NCBI GenBank assembly: GCA_963851085.1
Contig: CAWKNX010000009.1
Coordinates: 1 to 64,000, forward strand
Direction: 5' to 3'
Source: DATFVJ01 sp963851085
GTDB lineage: Bacteria; Actinomycetota; Actinomycetes; Streptosporangiales; Streptosporangiaceae
Length of the DNA stretch: 64,000 bases
Positions 39,505-48,037 of the stretch are shown piece after piece (the first letter of the stretch is position 1; every line of letters begins with the position of its first letter). The notes below the pieces were generated by a model that made no database searches, had not been told where the DNA came from, and worked only from the letters and a program-made list of their open reading frames with translations. Both the position numbers and the translations under genes were made by a program.

Positions 39505-40686
39505 TTACCTCCACCTGCCTGGATCACTGGCCGCGGCCGCGCCGCCCGCTCCGTGGCCCGCAGTACCGCGCAGCGGGGCCAGACGCAGCGCACGGCGCAG
39601 ATCATCTGTCGAAACCGTGCCAATGACCCGTCCGTCCGCAAGCACGACAGCGGCGAGCTCACCAACGAGCGGCGGCCGGGTGTAAAGGGGCGCCGCCGCG
39701 TCGTCGGGCGCCACGCGGTAGGGCGGCGGAACGGCCGTCGCTACGCGGTCCAGCCGTAGCTCACTGCGCGCAGCCGGATGGAGGCGTGCCAGTTGGTCAA
39801 TGCAGACCGCGCCGACCAGGGCGCCGTCGAAAGCCACGACGGGGAACACACTCTGGTGTGAGTGCCGCGCCACCCGCTCGACGAAGTCACCTGCCATGCT
39901 CCACGCGGGCGCGATTTCCGGATCGGGCGTCATGATGTCGCTGACCCGCACGCCCGCCATCACGTCCTTGACGCGCGCAGCACGTTCTTCCGCCCCGGCG
40001 GCACTGACCAGGAACCAGCCGATGAGAACCAGCCAGAGGCCGCCGAGGTTCCGCCAGCCGACGAACTCGGCCGCTCCAGCTACCGCGATGGCGATCCCGA
40101 GATACCTCCCGGTCCTCGCCGCGAGGCGGTCGGCGCGTGCGCGGTCGCCGTAGCGCCGCCACATCAGCGCCTTCAGCACCCTGCCGCCGTCCAGGGGCGC
40201 GCCGGGCAGCATGTTGAAGACCGCGAGCAGCACGTTCATGATCGCCAACCAGGACAGCGCCGCGTTGACAACTTCCATCCCGCTCAGACGCGCGGTCGCC
40301 AGGGCCGCCGCGCCGAACGCCGTGGCGGCGACAACACTGGTCGCCGGCCCGGCCAGGGCGATCTGGAGCTCCGCACCTGGTGTCTTGGCTTCGCCACCGA
40401 GTTCGGTGACGCCGCCGAGCATCCAAAGGGTGATCGAGCGCACCTGGACCGCTTTGCGGCGCGCGACAAGCGCGTGCGCGAGTTCGTGTGCGAGCAGCGA
40501 CGCGGCGAACAGCAGCGCGCCGGTGATCGCCATGATCCAATAGGCACTGGCCGGCCGATGGGGGATGAGGCCCGGCAGGACGCTCGCACCCAGAATCTCG
40601 GCGATGAGCGCGACGATCACTATGACAGACCAGTGCAGACCGACCGGGATACCGCGCACCCGGCCGAGCCGCACGCTCTGCTTCAT
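39505..40686 (-). CDS. site-2 protease-like membrane metalloprotease with CBS region (Rip3-like)
   Basis: A 393-residue M50 peptidase. Zinc site HELAH (in LLAHELAHALVARR, about residue 66), third ligand region NMLPGAPLDGGRVLKALMWRR, and four or more membrane helices are seen. The C-terminal 150 residues form a CBS-like pair (VRVSDIMTPDPEIAP... VFPVVAFDGALVGAVCIDQL; LVGELAAVVLADGRVIGTVSTDDLRRAL). M. tuberculosis Rip3 (Rv2625c), a DosR-regulon member, has the same design. GGGAGG precedes the ATG at 40686. A DevR box lies 117 bases upstream. It may cleave a membrane regulator under hypoxia. Confidence 0.9.
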   Translation of the reverse strand: MKQSVRLGRVRGIPVGLHWSVIVIVALIAEILGASVLPGLIPHRPASAYWIMAITGALLFAASLLAHELAHALVARRKAVQVRSITLWMLGGVTELGGEAKTPGAELQIALAGPATSVVAATAFGAAALATARLSGMEVVNAALSWLAIMNVLLAVFNMLPGAPLDGGRVLKALMWRRYGDRARADRLAARTGRYLGIAIAVAGAAEFVGWRNLGGLWLVLIGWFLVSAAGAEERAARVKDVMAGVRVSDIMTPDPEIAPAWSMAGDFVERVARHSHQSVFPVVAFDGALVGAVCIDQLARLHPAARSELRLDRVATAVPPPYRVAPDDAAAPLYTRPPLVGELAAVVLADGRVIGTVSTDDLRRALRLAPLRGTAGHGAGGAAAASDPGRWR

Positions 40687-41121
40687 GTGACACCTCCCGG
40701 TGCGGCTGCAGCGCCACGGCGCTGCGTTCGGCCGCCGCATCGTCACATTTACCTTCCGCCACGGCAGGGAATGCCGATTAGAGGCGTTTAACCCAGATCG
40801 GCGGGACCTTGAGCCCCAATGGACGCGGCCGTCGGGACTCCCGGGCAACAGCAGAAATGGCCCATTGCTGTCACCCCAGTGGCAGCGATGGGCCACGGGT
40901 GCAGCTCTTCTGGAGGAGCGCGGCGACGCTGCGGGGCGGGCGGGGGTGGAAGGACCGCTGGAGTGGCGTAGTAGCCGGGTGGGGCCAGCGGTGCCGGTGA
41001 GCATGGTCGCCATGGCCTGCCCGGCTGGACCGTGTGGACGGCTGAGGCGTGATCGCGTTGGATCGCGGGCCGGTATGACGCCGGCCGGACGGGACATCCG
41101 TCGCGATCACTTCACAGGCAG
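40687..41121. other. intergenic with DevR box, 435 bases
   Basis: Separates the CBS-BON gene (ending at 41122) from the protease gene (starting at 40686), both leftward. Besides the DevR box at 40803-40816 it holds an AT-richer GTCACATTTACCTTCCG near 40742 that could be part of the protease promoter. No gene is supported. Confidence 0.5.
40803..40816. promoter_or_regulatory. DevR (DosR) box upstream of protease operon
   Basis: GGGACCTTGAGCCC matches the core GGGACTTTNGGCCC at about 12 of 14 positions. It lies 117 bases upstream of the site-2 protease gene, the first gene of the leftward operon with the Rv1733c-like protein. Confidence 0.55.
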
Positions 41122-41799
41122 CTACCAGGCCAGCGGGGGCACAGGGAAACGGTCATCGCCGCGGCAGCTGAGGTGTTCCTCGACCTGCACGACGCCCTCG
41201 ACTCCCTGGACCGCGTGGACCAGGCGGGGCACCGCGCTGCGGCGCCGGATATGACCGTTCAGCGTGACCACGCCGCAGACCGTGGTGACAGTCACGTCGG
41301 CGGCATCCCTGCCGAACTCGCCGCAGACGATCTCCCTCCTGACCTCCTCCTGGATGTCGTCGTCTCTGCGCAGGTAGGCGTTGAGGACGTCGAACCTCGT
41401 GACGATGCCGACCATCCGGCCGGTCGAGGGCGTGATGACGGGTAGCTGCGCGATCGCATGCCTGCGCATCACCTGGGCGGCCTCGGTGACCGTGGTGTGC
41501 GGGAACACTGTGACCGTGGGCGCCGACATGATCTCGGAGGCGATGGCCCCAGTCGCCTTCCTCCGTTCGCTGCCGCGGTAGGGGCCAACGGTCGCACTGC
41601 CGCGACCCTGCGGGTCGGTCTCCTTGATGATCAAGTCTGCCGGGGTGATGATGCCCTCGGGCCGGCCCGCCGGATCGACAACGAGCACGGCATTCACGTG
41701 CTTGCTGCGCAGCACGGTCACGAGGTGCTTGAACGGGGTCGCGGCGCTGACGGCGGCGACATCTGTGCTCATCACGTCCCGCACAAGTGTTCTGTGCAT
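41122..41799 (-). CDS. CBS-pair protein with BON domain (Hrp1-like)
   Basis: A 225-residue protein with CBS motifs VRDVMSTDVAAVSAATPFKHLVTVL... GIITPADLIIKE and ASEIMSAPTVTVFPHTTVTEAAQVM... VGIVTRFDVLNAYLRR, then a BON domain (VTVTTVCGVVTLNGHIRRRS... GVVQVEEHLSC). It is the third CBS-BON protein of the island and the neighbour of the Rip3-like protease, mirroring Rv2625c-Rv2626c in M. tuberculosis. A nucleotide-sensing role is inferred. A weak DevR box lies 64 bases upstream. Confidence 0.88.
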   Translation of the reverse strand: MHRTLVRDVMSTDVAAVSAATPFKHLVTVLRSKHVNAVLVVDPAGRPEGIITPADLIIKETDPQGRGSATVGPYRGSERRKATGAIASEIMSAPTVTVFPHTTVTEAAQVMRRHAIAQLPVITPSTGRMVGIVTRFDVLNAYLRRDDDIQEEVRREIVCGEFGRDAADVTVTTVCGVVTLNGHIRRRSAVPRLVHAVQGVEGVVQVEEHLSCRGDDRFPVPPLAW

Positions 41800-41862
41800 C
41801 GCGTAGCCTCCTTCCCAGCGTCCCGTTCACCTAACCGTCCAGTCCGTCGCGGCGCCCGCCCA

Positions 41863-41876
41863 GGGGCGAAAGACCT
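41863..41876. promoter_or_regulatory. weak DevR box upstream of CBS-BON gene
   Basis: GGGGCGAAAGACCT, reverse complement AGGTCTTTCGCCCC, has about 11 of 14 positions of the core. It lies 64 bases upstream of the CBS-BON start, and just 13 bases before the end of the kinase gene. Confidence 0.4.
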
Positions 41877-41888
41877 GTCTTCGGCGGA

Positions 41889-43487
41889 TCAGCCCGGCGG
41901 CATGGCCGGCCGGGCAGGGCGCACGCTGTGCCCGCCGCTGCCCGCCGCGCCGTGGTGCGTGCCGTGCGGCCTGATCGCCGCGAGCGCCTGGTCCACCGGG
42001 TATCGGTACGCAGCCGATGTGCCGCCCGGCTGAGCGGCTGGCCTGTCGTGGCTCATGTCGATGCTGGTCGCCTCGGGCCAGGGCTCCCAGGCGGCGGCGA
42101 GCTCGCGCGCCACGTCCTCGTCGGCGTCGGAGAGGCCGCGGCCGCGCTCACGCACCCGGCGCGCGGCCACGTCCGCCGGCGTGAAGCAATGCAGCGGGAC
42201 CAGGTCCGCCGCGGCCCGGGCCGCGGTGGCAGCCGCTGCCGCCCGGTGCCGTGACGACGTCCATGACGCGTCCGCGATCACTGATTCGCCGAGCGAGAGG
42301 AGCCGCGCCGCGCGGCCGAGCAGCTCGACGTAGGTGCGTTCGGTCCAGGACGCGGTGTAGATCCCGTGGCAGTAGGCGGCGGGAGCTGCCTGCTCGGGGG
42401 GGATCCCCGCGAGCTCCTTGCGGATCCTGTCGCTGCTCAGCACGGTGAAACCGAGCCGGTCGGCGAGTTCACCGGCGAGTGTGGACTTCCCCGCGCCAGG
42501 TCGCCCGCCGATCATGACGAGGGTGACCGCGCCCGTGCGCAGGTGGTCGAGCGCGATCTCAGTGAGCAGTCGCGCCTGCGTGCCCGCGGCGCGGCGGCCC
42601 TGATCCCATTGCAGGCAAGATACTTTCGCCCGCACGAAGGCACGGTACGCGACGTAGTGATGGCGCAGCGCCGCGGGTCCGTGGTCGGCCGAATACTCCA
42701 CGTACCATTTGGTGAACCGGTCGGCCAGGTCGGGTGCGCCGAGCCGTTCCAGGTCCATGGCCAGGAACGACGCGTCGTCGAGCCCGTCCAGCCAGCGCAG
42801 CCGGTCGTCGAAATCGAGGCAGTCGAGTATCCGCGGGCCGTCGTCCAGGCAGAAGACGTCCTCGGCGAGCAGGTCCCCATGGCCGTCCACCACGCGCCCG
42901 TCACGGATGCGTTCGTACAGCAGCGGCTCGCGCCCGTCGAGGAACCGTCCGGCAAGACGCTCCATCTCGTCGATGGCCGCCGTCATCGCGAGCCGGGAGC
43001 CGAACGGGCGGGCCTGATCGACGTTGTCGTGCCACCGGTGCGCGAGCGCATCCCTGCTGCCCTGCTCGGCGATCTGCGGGCTCCGCGGGGCGGCCGCGTG
43101 CTGTGCGGCGAGCTTGCGCGCTACCTGCCGCAGCTGATCATCCACGGGTGCATGCGCTTCGACCAGTGTGGACAGCCGCCGGTCGGCGGGCATCCTGCGC
43201 ATGACGAGCAGGTGATCGCATATTCCGCCCGTCTGGTCGCGGATCTCCGCTGTGCCGAGATAGACGTCAGGCGCGAACCGCCGGTTCAGCTCGAGTTCCC
43301 GCTCGCACGCCGCCACCCGTGCCTCGGGCGTCGTGAAGTCGAGAAACCCAAGGTTCACCGGCTTCTTCAGCTTGTACGCGCGATCGCCGACGAAGAACAC
43401 AGCCGCGGAATGCGTCTCGGCGACTCCGGCGTACGGAACCGGTTCAGTCGCTGCGAGCGCCGGATTGTGCGGCACGGTCAACACCAC
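41889..43487 (-). CDS. two-domain kinase-like protein (Rv2004c-like)
   Basis: A 532-residue protein. The N-terminal 330 residues form an aminoglycoside-phosphotransferase-like kinase fold (AYKLKKPVNLGFLDF; a catalytic-loop-like VVDGHGDLLAEDVFCL and ILDCLDFDDRLRWLDGLDD). The C-terminal part is a P-loop kinase (MIGGRPGAGKSTLAGEL, SSDRIRKELAG). The architecture equals the DosR-regulon protein Rv2004c. Substrate unknown. The GTG start overlaps the hydrogenase maturation protease by 44 bases. A GTG four codons later (43475) is an alternative. It is the last gene of the hyhL operon. Confidence 0.82.
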   Translation of the reverse strand: MVLTVPHNPALAATEPVPYAGVAETHSAAVFFVGDRAYKLKKPVNLGFLDFTTPEARVAACERELELNRRFAPDVYLGTAEIRDQTGGICDHLLVMRRMPADRRLSTLVEAHAPVDDQLRQVARKLAAQHAAAPRSPQIAEQGSRDALAHRWHDNVDQARPFGSRLAMTAAIDEMERLAGRFLDGREPLLYERIRDGRVVDGHGDLLAEDVFCLDDGPRILDCLDFDDRLRWLDGLDDASFLAMDLERLGAPDLADRFTKWYVEYSADHGPAALRHHYVAYRAFVRAKVSCLQWDQGRRAAGTQARLLTEIALDHLRTGAVTLVMIGGRPGAGKSTLAGELADRLGFTVLSSDRIRKELAGIPPEQAAPAAYCHGIYTASWTERTYVELLGRAARLLSLGESVIADASWTSSRHRAAAAATAARAAADLVPLHCFTPADVAARRVRERGRGLSDADEDVARELAAAWEPWPEATSIDMSHDRPAAQPGGTSAAYRYPVDQALAAIRPHGTHHGAAGSGGHSVRPARPAMPPG

Positions 43488-44037
43488 CTCTGGCCCATGG
43501 GCGCCCGAGGATGTCCTCGCCGATGGCGGTGGCCGCTGCGGCGACCGCCGCTGAGACCGCCGGGGTCATGCCGATGCCCTGTGTCAGGTCGGCGGCCTCG
43601 ATCGCGAGCACGATCAGCCGCCCGGGCATGCGGTCCAGGGCCGTCGCAAGGCCGACCGCGCCGTCCAGCCCGAAGCCGTGTGTACTCGCCGTCCTGCGCT
43701 CCGCAGGTCCTATCCGGGCCGCGGCGGGCCCGGCGGGCCCGCCGCGGCCGGGACAGGCGCGGCCGAGGCTGAACCTGTGCAGCCGGCCAGGATGCGGCGG
43801 GTCGGTGCGGACGGCGTCGACCACCACCGCGAGCGACGCGTGTGACCACGCCTCGATCAGCCGGACGGGATCACCGTCTGTCACCACAAGCCCGATCTCG
43901 CGGGGAAGCTGGCCGCGGAGCCGGCCGATGACGGCCGGGCCCGCTCCGTCGTCGCGCCTGAACTCGTTGCCGACGCCGATCACCACGGTCCCGCCCGGCG
44001 GCGTCCCGCCCGGCGGCGTCCCGCCCGGCCGCGTCAC
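43444..44037 (-). CDS. hydrogenase maturation protease
   Basis: A 197-residue member of the HycI/HoxW/HybD family, which cleaves the C-terminal tail of the large subunit after nickel insertion. The opening GTVVIGVGNEFRRDDGAGPAVI holds the conserved GxGN and acidic nickel-sensing Asp. A second conserved Asp is in VVVDAVRTDPPHPG, and a His in STHGFGLDG. An N-terminal GGTPPGGTPPGG repeat precedes the domain. The GTG start overlaps the hyhL stop (GTGA), so the pair is translated together, fitting a dedicated protease. Confidence 0.88.
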   Translation of the reverse strand: MTRPGGTPPGGTPPGGTVVIGVGNEFRRDDGAGPAVIGRLRGQLPREIGLVVTDGDPVRLIEAWSHASLAVVVDAVRTDPPHPGRLHRFSLGRACPGRGGPAGPAAARIGPAERRTASTHGFGLDGAVGLATALDRMPGRLIVLAIEAADLTQGIGMTPAVSAAVAAAATAIGEDILGRPWARGGVDRAAQSGARSD

Positions 44038-45332
44038 GCCCTGTCCACCGTCAGCTCAAGAAAGTGAGTGGCACAGGAGATACACGGGTCGTAGCTGCGG
44101 ATGAGCTGTTCACACGCGAGCGTCAGCTGATCGTCGGCAAGCTCAAGCCTGTCCTGCACGAACCCGCGCAGGTCAGCCTCGATCGCCGCCTGGTTCTGCG
44201 CGGTCGGGGGCACGATGCGGGCCGCGAGCACAGTCCCATCCGCGTTCAGATCGTAGCGGTGGTACAGAACGCCACGGGGCGCCTCCGTGGCGCCGTATCC
44301 GATACCTGCACGCGCGGGTACCGCGATGGCCGGGTGCTCAGGCGGTTCGTAGGCATCGATGATCCGCAGTGCCTCCTCGACCGCGTAGACGGTCTCGACC
44401 GCGCGCACGATCACGCTACGGAAGGGGTTGTCGGAGGTGGGCCCGAGCCCCGCATCGCGCGCCACCTGACGTGCCAGCGGCGAGAGCAGGCGTGAGTTGA
44501 GCGAGTAGCGTGCCTGCGGCCCCGTCAGGTAGGCGCCGCGGCCGGCCAGGTGTGCGTGCAGTGCGGTCGAGTGCGGTACCTGCCTCTCGATCACGTGATC
44601 CTCGAATTCGGCGACGCCGAAGGCCAGACCCCGATCGGTCCGGATCGTCCCATCCTCGACGGGGTAGCGGTGCGGGTGTGACAGGGCCAGCTGTTCGTGG
44701 TCGCCGTGGAAATCGGGGAACTCGAATCCCGCCACCCACTGCGCCGTTGCCACAGCCAGGTCCAGCGCGCGGCGCAACGGCTCCGCCAGCGCGGTGAGCT
44801 CGCCCCGGGTGGGTGCACGATGGAAACCGCCCAGCCGGACATTGACCGGATGGATGGATCTCCCGCCGACCGCTTCCATGATCGCGTTCCCGGCCCGCCT
44901 GAGCGCCAGCCCGCGCTCGACCACCGGCCGGTGCAGCTTGGCCAGTTCGATCGCGCTCGGATACCCGAGGAAATCAGGCGCGTGCAGCAGGTAGATGTGC
45001 AGCGCGTGGCTCTCGATCCATTCGCCGCAGTACAGCAGCCGCCGCAGCTCGGCGACCTGCCCGCCGACCGTGACGCCGCACGCGTCCTCGATCGCCTTGC
45101 AGGCGCTCATCTGGTAGGCGACCGGGCAGATCCCGCACACCCGCGCCGTGATGTCCGGTGGCTCTGTGTACGCGCGGCCGCGCAGGAATGCCTCGAAGAA
45201 GCGTGGCGGCTCGTAGATCTGCAGCCGCACCTCTTCGACGGTGCCGCCACGTGAGCGCACATACATCGCGCCCTCGCCTTCCACCCGCGAGAGCGCGCCA
45301 ACAGAAAACGTGCGTTCTTGCCGGTGCGTCAT
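44034..45332 (-). CDS. hyhL: group 3b [NiFe] hydrogenase alpha (large, catalytic) subunit
   Basis: A 432-residue large subunit. The active-site cysteine pairs are present: RVCGICPVAYQ near residue 64 and DPCISCATH near the C-terminus, with a nine-residue tail (FLELTVDRA) for the maturation protease. SRVEGEGAMYV and HALHIYLLHAPDF are also family signatures. It forms the catalytic dimer with hyhS. The ATG at 45332 follows GGAGG by 6 bases. It is separated from hyhBGS by about 8.8 kb and reversed, although products must assemble one to one. The nearest DevR box is at 45901, beyond a broken Usp gene. Confidence 0.93.
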   Translation of the reverse strand: MTHRQERTFSVGALSRVEGEGAMYVRSRGGTVEEVRLQIYEPPRFFEAFLRGRAYTEPPDITARVCGICPVAYQMSACKAIEDACGVTVGGQVAELRRLLYCGEWIESHALHIYLLHAPDFLGYPSAIELAKLHRPVVERGLALRRAGNAIMEAVGGRSIHPVNVRLGGFHRAPTRGELTALAEPLRRALDLAVATAQWVAGFEFPDFHGDHEQLALSHPHRYPVEDGTIRTDRGLAFGVAEFEDHVIERQVPHSTALHAHLAGRGAYLTGPQARYSLNSRLLSPLARQVARDAGLGPTSDNPFRSVIVRAVETVYAVEEALRIIDAYEPPEHPAIAVPARAGIGYGATEAPRGVLYHRYDLNADGTVLAARIVPPTAQNQAAIEADLRGFVQDRLELADDQLTLACEQLIRSYDPCISCATHFLELTVDRA

Positions 45333-45411
45333 TACGGACCTCCCTGCCGCGTGCGGCGGCATGACGAGCGACGAGTCAGCAACGAATGTGTCATGACGCG
45401 ACCTGGTCCGG

Positions 45412-45808
45412 CTAGCCGGAGCGGACCACGGCGACGGGGCAGGGTGCGTGCTCGAGCACGGCCTGGCTGACCGAGCCGAGGAGCAGGCCGGGGATCCCGC
45501 CGAGGCCGCGTGCGCCCACCACGAGGAGGCCGGCGGTCTGCGCGGCGCCGCACAGGGCGACGCGTGGCGGCTGCATCACGAACGAGGACGTGCAGGAAAC
45601 ATCCGGATACTTCTCGCGCCACTGGCTGGTCACGAGCCGGGCGCGGTCTGGCGGCCGGGGAGATCGCGCTGGCCGATTCAGCTGACTCCCACGCGTAGCA
45701 CACGGTGAGTGGCACCCGCCGTAACCTCGCTTCAGCCGCGGCCCACTCAAGGGCCCTCGCGCTCGCCGCGGAGCCGTCAAAACAGGTCACGACGCCGGGT
45801 CCAAGCAT
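45412..45808 (-). pseudogene. frameshifted universal stress protein
   Basis: The start at 45808 (GGAGG upstream) reads MLGPGVVTCFDGSAASARALEWAAAEARLRRVPLTVCYAW, a Usp N-terminus. The C-terminal half, in another frame, reads LVVGARGLGGIPGLLLGSVSQAVLEHAPCPVAVVR, a normal Usp ATP-binding end (G-x2-G-x9-GS). The frame change falls near 45660-45680, and some 20-25 internal residues seem missing as well. It lies between a good DevR box and hyhL, so its transcription may persist to drive the hydrogenase large subunit. Confidence 0.7.
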
Positions 45809-45900
45809 CGGGTTCACCTCCAGACGGAGCATGCACGTCGCCTGGCGCAGCTTTCCCCATGCGAGCTTTCCCCTTGCAGGGCCGGGTGTCCGGCACGGTG

Positions 45901-45914
45901 GGGACCTTATGCCC
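45901..45914. promoter_or_regulatory. DevR (DosR) box between divergent Usp genes
   Basis: GGGACCTTATGCCC agrees with the core at 12 or 13 of 14 positions. It lies 93 bases upstream of the leftward broken Usp/hyhL operon and 66 bases upstream of the rightward Usp gene, so it could serve both. Confidence 0.65.
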
Positions 45915-45979
45915 TTCCTGTGCCCCACCCGGGCGCGCGAAAGTATCCCGAGGGCAACAATACGATCGTGGAGGCCGTC

Positions 45980-46567
45980 ATGGACGCTGCCCTGCCGCGG
46001 CGGATCGTGGTAGGTGTGAACGGTTCTACAGCATCGCTCGCGGCGTTGCGGTGGGCCGCCGGTGAAGCCGCACTGCGGCGGGCGAGCCTGCTTGTCGTGT
46101 ACGTGTGGGACCGTACGCGGCGGATGGCGCCGTATGCGACGCGCGGCGGGCGGCTGACTCCTGGCGAGGAACGCGGGGCGGCCAGGTCCCGGTTGGCGAT
46201 GGCGGTCCGCGCGGCGTTCGGCCCTGTCCCCCCGGCGAGCGTCACCACCGAAGTGGCGGAGGGCCTCGTCGCGCGCGTGCTGCTCGATCGCGCGGCCGAG
46301 GCCGACCTGCTCGTGCTCGGCGCTGCCGCGCCCACGATCACGAGCCCGCCGACGGGGCGCGCCGCCGGGCCCACCGCCGGGCCGGTCGCCAGGGCCTGCC
46401 TGAGCCGGGCCGTGTGCCCGGTCGTGATCGTGAGCGCCGCCGCCACCATGGGTGGCGCTGGTGGACCGGGTTCTGCGTCGGCCGGACAGGGTGCGGCCGA
46501 CGCAGTGGCGACGGTGGGTCACGACGCCGCGGCCACGGCGGCTTCCAGCCGGCCCGGGCACCGGTAA
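45980..46567 (+). CDS. universal stress protein family
   Basis: A 195-residue single Usp domain. It starts RRIVVGVNGSTASLAALRWAAGEAALRRASLLVVYVWD, followed by VTTEVAEGLVARVLLDRAAEADLLVLGAAAP and VCPVVIVSAAA. The usual ATP-binding loop GxxG(x9)GS is altered: where relatives have GSRGRGG...GSVS, this has GAAAPTITSPPTGRAAGPTAG, so ATP binding may be lost. An Ala/Gly-rich tail of about 35 residues is unusual. GGAGG precedes the ATG at 45980. Usp proteins are prominent DosR-regulon members (Rv3134c and others). Confidence 0.82.
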   Translation: MDAALPRRIVVGVNGSTASLAALRWAAGEAALRRASLLVVYVWDRTRRMAPYATRGGRLTPGEERGAARSRLAMAVRAAFGPVPPASVTTEVAEGLVARVLLDRAAEADLLVLGAAAPTITSPPTGRAAGPTAGPVARACLSRAVCPVVIVSAAATMGGAGGPGSASAGQGAADAVATVGHDAAATAASSRPGHR

Positions 46568-46628
46568 CGGCCGGCCCGGTGGCGGCGCGAGCGGCCGTGA
46601 GCCGCCGCTCGCGGCACGCGCTCGCACG

Positions 46629-47756
46629 TCATCCGGCGTTGTCGCCCGCGGCGGGCTGCGGGGCAAGTTCCGCCAATCCGCCCGGCTCCGCCAGCCCGGC
46701 AAGTTCTGCTAATCCGGCTGGCTCCGCGAGTCCGCCCGGATGCGTGAACTCCGGGCCGTCCAGCACGTCCGAAAGGGCCCGGCGCGGTGATGCGGCCACC
46801 GGCGGACCGTATCCGAGCCGCAGCACCATCTGCGGGTGCTCTATGCCGGAGGCAGGGTCGCGGACGAGCCAGGCGTCCGCGGTCTCGAGCGCCTGCGTGA
46901 GCGGCCCGACCGCCAGCCCGCGCGCGGTGGCAAGCAGCAGCACACGCTGGAGTGCCTGACCGGCCCGAAGCCAGTCGGCCCGGCGCCCGAAACGCGTAGA
47001 GAGCACGGCGAGCTGCGGGGACGCCTCGAACCGGGCATAGCGCGCCTTGCCTGGGGGCCGGCCGAGCGTGAAGTCGCGAAGTGGCAGCGAGCCGTCGGCT
47101 ACCCGCGGGCCGAACACGCTATCGGGTATCCCGTCCCGGTCCCGCTGGCCACCCGCCCACTTCGCGAGCTCTGACCTGTACCCAGGCTGCGCTCGCTCCG
47201 CGAGGTCCGCCTTCGCGGTCAGGTCAAGCACGCGCTCCGCCGCGGCCTCGCCGAGAATATGCAGCGTGGCGCCTTCGAGCCGGGCCGCCTCCACGAGTTC
47301 GGCGAGCACGCTGGTTGGTACGGGCTCGCCACTGAACGGGTTCCTGTTCGTGTGCCTGTCGCCGATGACAGCGAACAGCTCGCGTTCGCTTTCCCGCGCG
47401 CGGTACCGCCCAGCCATCCGCACCGTGGCGAGCAGCAGGGGCTCATGGGCGTGCGGAAGAAGCCGGACGACAGGTTCCCTTGCTGAGATGGCGATCGCGA
47501 GGCGCAGGTTGAACACCGAGGCCCCACACGCGATGTGCACTCCGCGCCCCTGGGGGTCGGCGTGGCGCAGCATCCGCGACGGATCAGCGTAGAGTTCGAC
47601 CGTCTGGTCGGACTCGCGGTATCTGAACCGCCACGGCTGGGTGTTGTGCATCGAGGGCGCGGTCACTGCTGCTTGCAGCACCCGCACCACCATCTGCCGC
47701 GTCGGTACCGCGGGCTTGGCGGCCCGCTGGTCGATGCGCGCGAACCGTGCCGTCAT
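46629..47756 (-). CDS. Acg-like nitroreductase family protein
   Basis: A 375-residue flavoprotein-fold protein of the Acg (Rv2032)/Rv3131 type: VLQAAVTAPSMHNTQPWRFRY at the start, DPQGRGVHIACGASVFNLRLAI, DRHTNRNPFSGEPVP, and a late LLATARGLAVGPLTQALE. Mycobacterial members bind FMN but appear not to reduce nitro compounds, and they are DosR-regulated. The C-terminus ends in repeats GLAEPAGLAELAGLAEPGG, slippage-prone. There is no ribosome binding site before ATG 47756. A DevR box 37 bases upstream with TATTTA between suggests a nearly leaderless mRNA. Confidence 0.87.
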   Translation of the reverse strand: MTARFARIDQRAAKPAVPTRQMVVRVLQAAVTAPSMHNTQPWRFRYRESDQTVELYADPSRMLRHADPQGRGVHIACGASVFNLRLAIAISAREPVVRLLPHAHEPLLLATVRMAGRYRARESERELFAVIGDRHTNRNPFSGEPVPTSVLAELVEAARLEGATLHILGEAAAERVLDLTAKADLAERAQPGYRSELAKWAGGQRDRDGIPDSVFGPRVADGSLPLRDFTLGRPPGKARYARFEASPQLAVLSTRFGRRADWLRAGQALQRVLLLATARGLAVGPLTQALETADAWLVRDPASGIEHPQMVLRLGYGPPVAASPRRALSDVLDGPEFTHPGGLAEPAGLAELAGLAEPGGLAELAPQPAAGDNAG

Positions 47757-47792
47757 GTCGACACGATTTCTAAATAAGACACCCGCGGGATA

Positions 47793-47806
47793 GGGGCATT
47801 GGTCCC
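47793..47806. promoter_or_regulatory. DevR (DosR) box upstream of Acg-like gene
   Basis: GGGGCATTGGTCCC, reverse complement GGGACCAATGCCCC, is close to the core. It ends 37 bases before the nitroreductase ATG, with TATTTA (leftward strand, 47771-47776) placed 16 bases from the box. That is the geometry expected for an activator overlapping the -35 region. Confidence 0.68.
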
Positions 47807-47825
47807 TGGCAACCAGGAGATCCGA

Positions 47826-47869
47826 CCCGGCAAGCACCCGGCAAGCACCCGGCAAGCACCCGGCAACCA
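47826..47869. repeat. 11-base tandem repeat CGGCAAGCACC
   Basis: Four successive units (ACCCGGCAAGC ×3, then a CGGCAACCACC variant) lie in the divergent region between the Acg-like gene and devS. The related phrase CCCTGGCAACCAGG occurs just upstream. It may be slippage expansion. Its position 20-60 bases from the DevR box makes an effect on the promoter possible. Confidence 0.8.
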
Positions 47870-48037
47870 CCGAGCCTGACTGCGGCAGATGGAGCCGGAT
47901 TGCCATTGACTGTGCAGGCCCGCGACCTTGGCGGAATATGGCGCCGCCCTGATGCGCTGCCGATCCTGACCGGCTAACGTGAGGTTCACGGTGCCGCCTC
48001 GTGCTTCGCGGCGCCTGTCGCCGATACAGGAGCGTTG

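Noticed and set aside
45809..46702. Leftward frame that appears to extend the broken Usp by about 300 residues
   Set aside because: Upstream of 45808 it is the antisense of the intact Usp gene and low complexity. The GGAGG before 45808 marks the original start.
47826..47869. 11-base repeats upstream of devS considered as iterons of an origin
   Set aside because: Only four copies, no replication initiator gene and no AT-rich unwinding region nearby.
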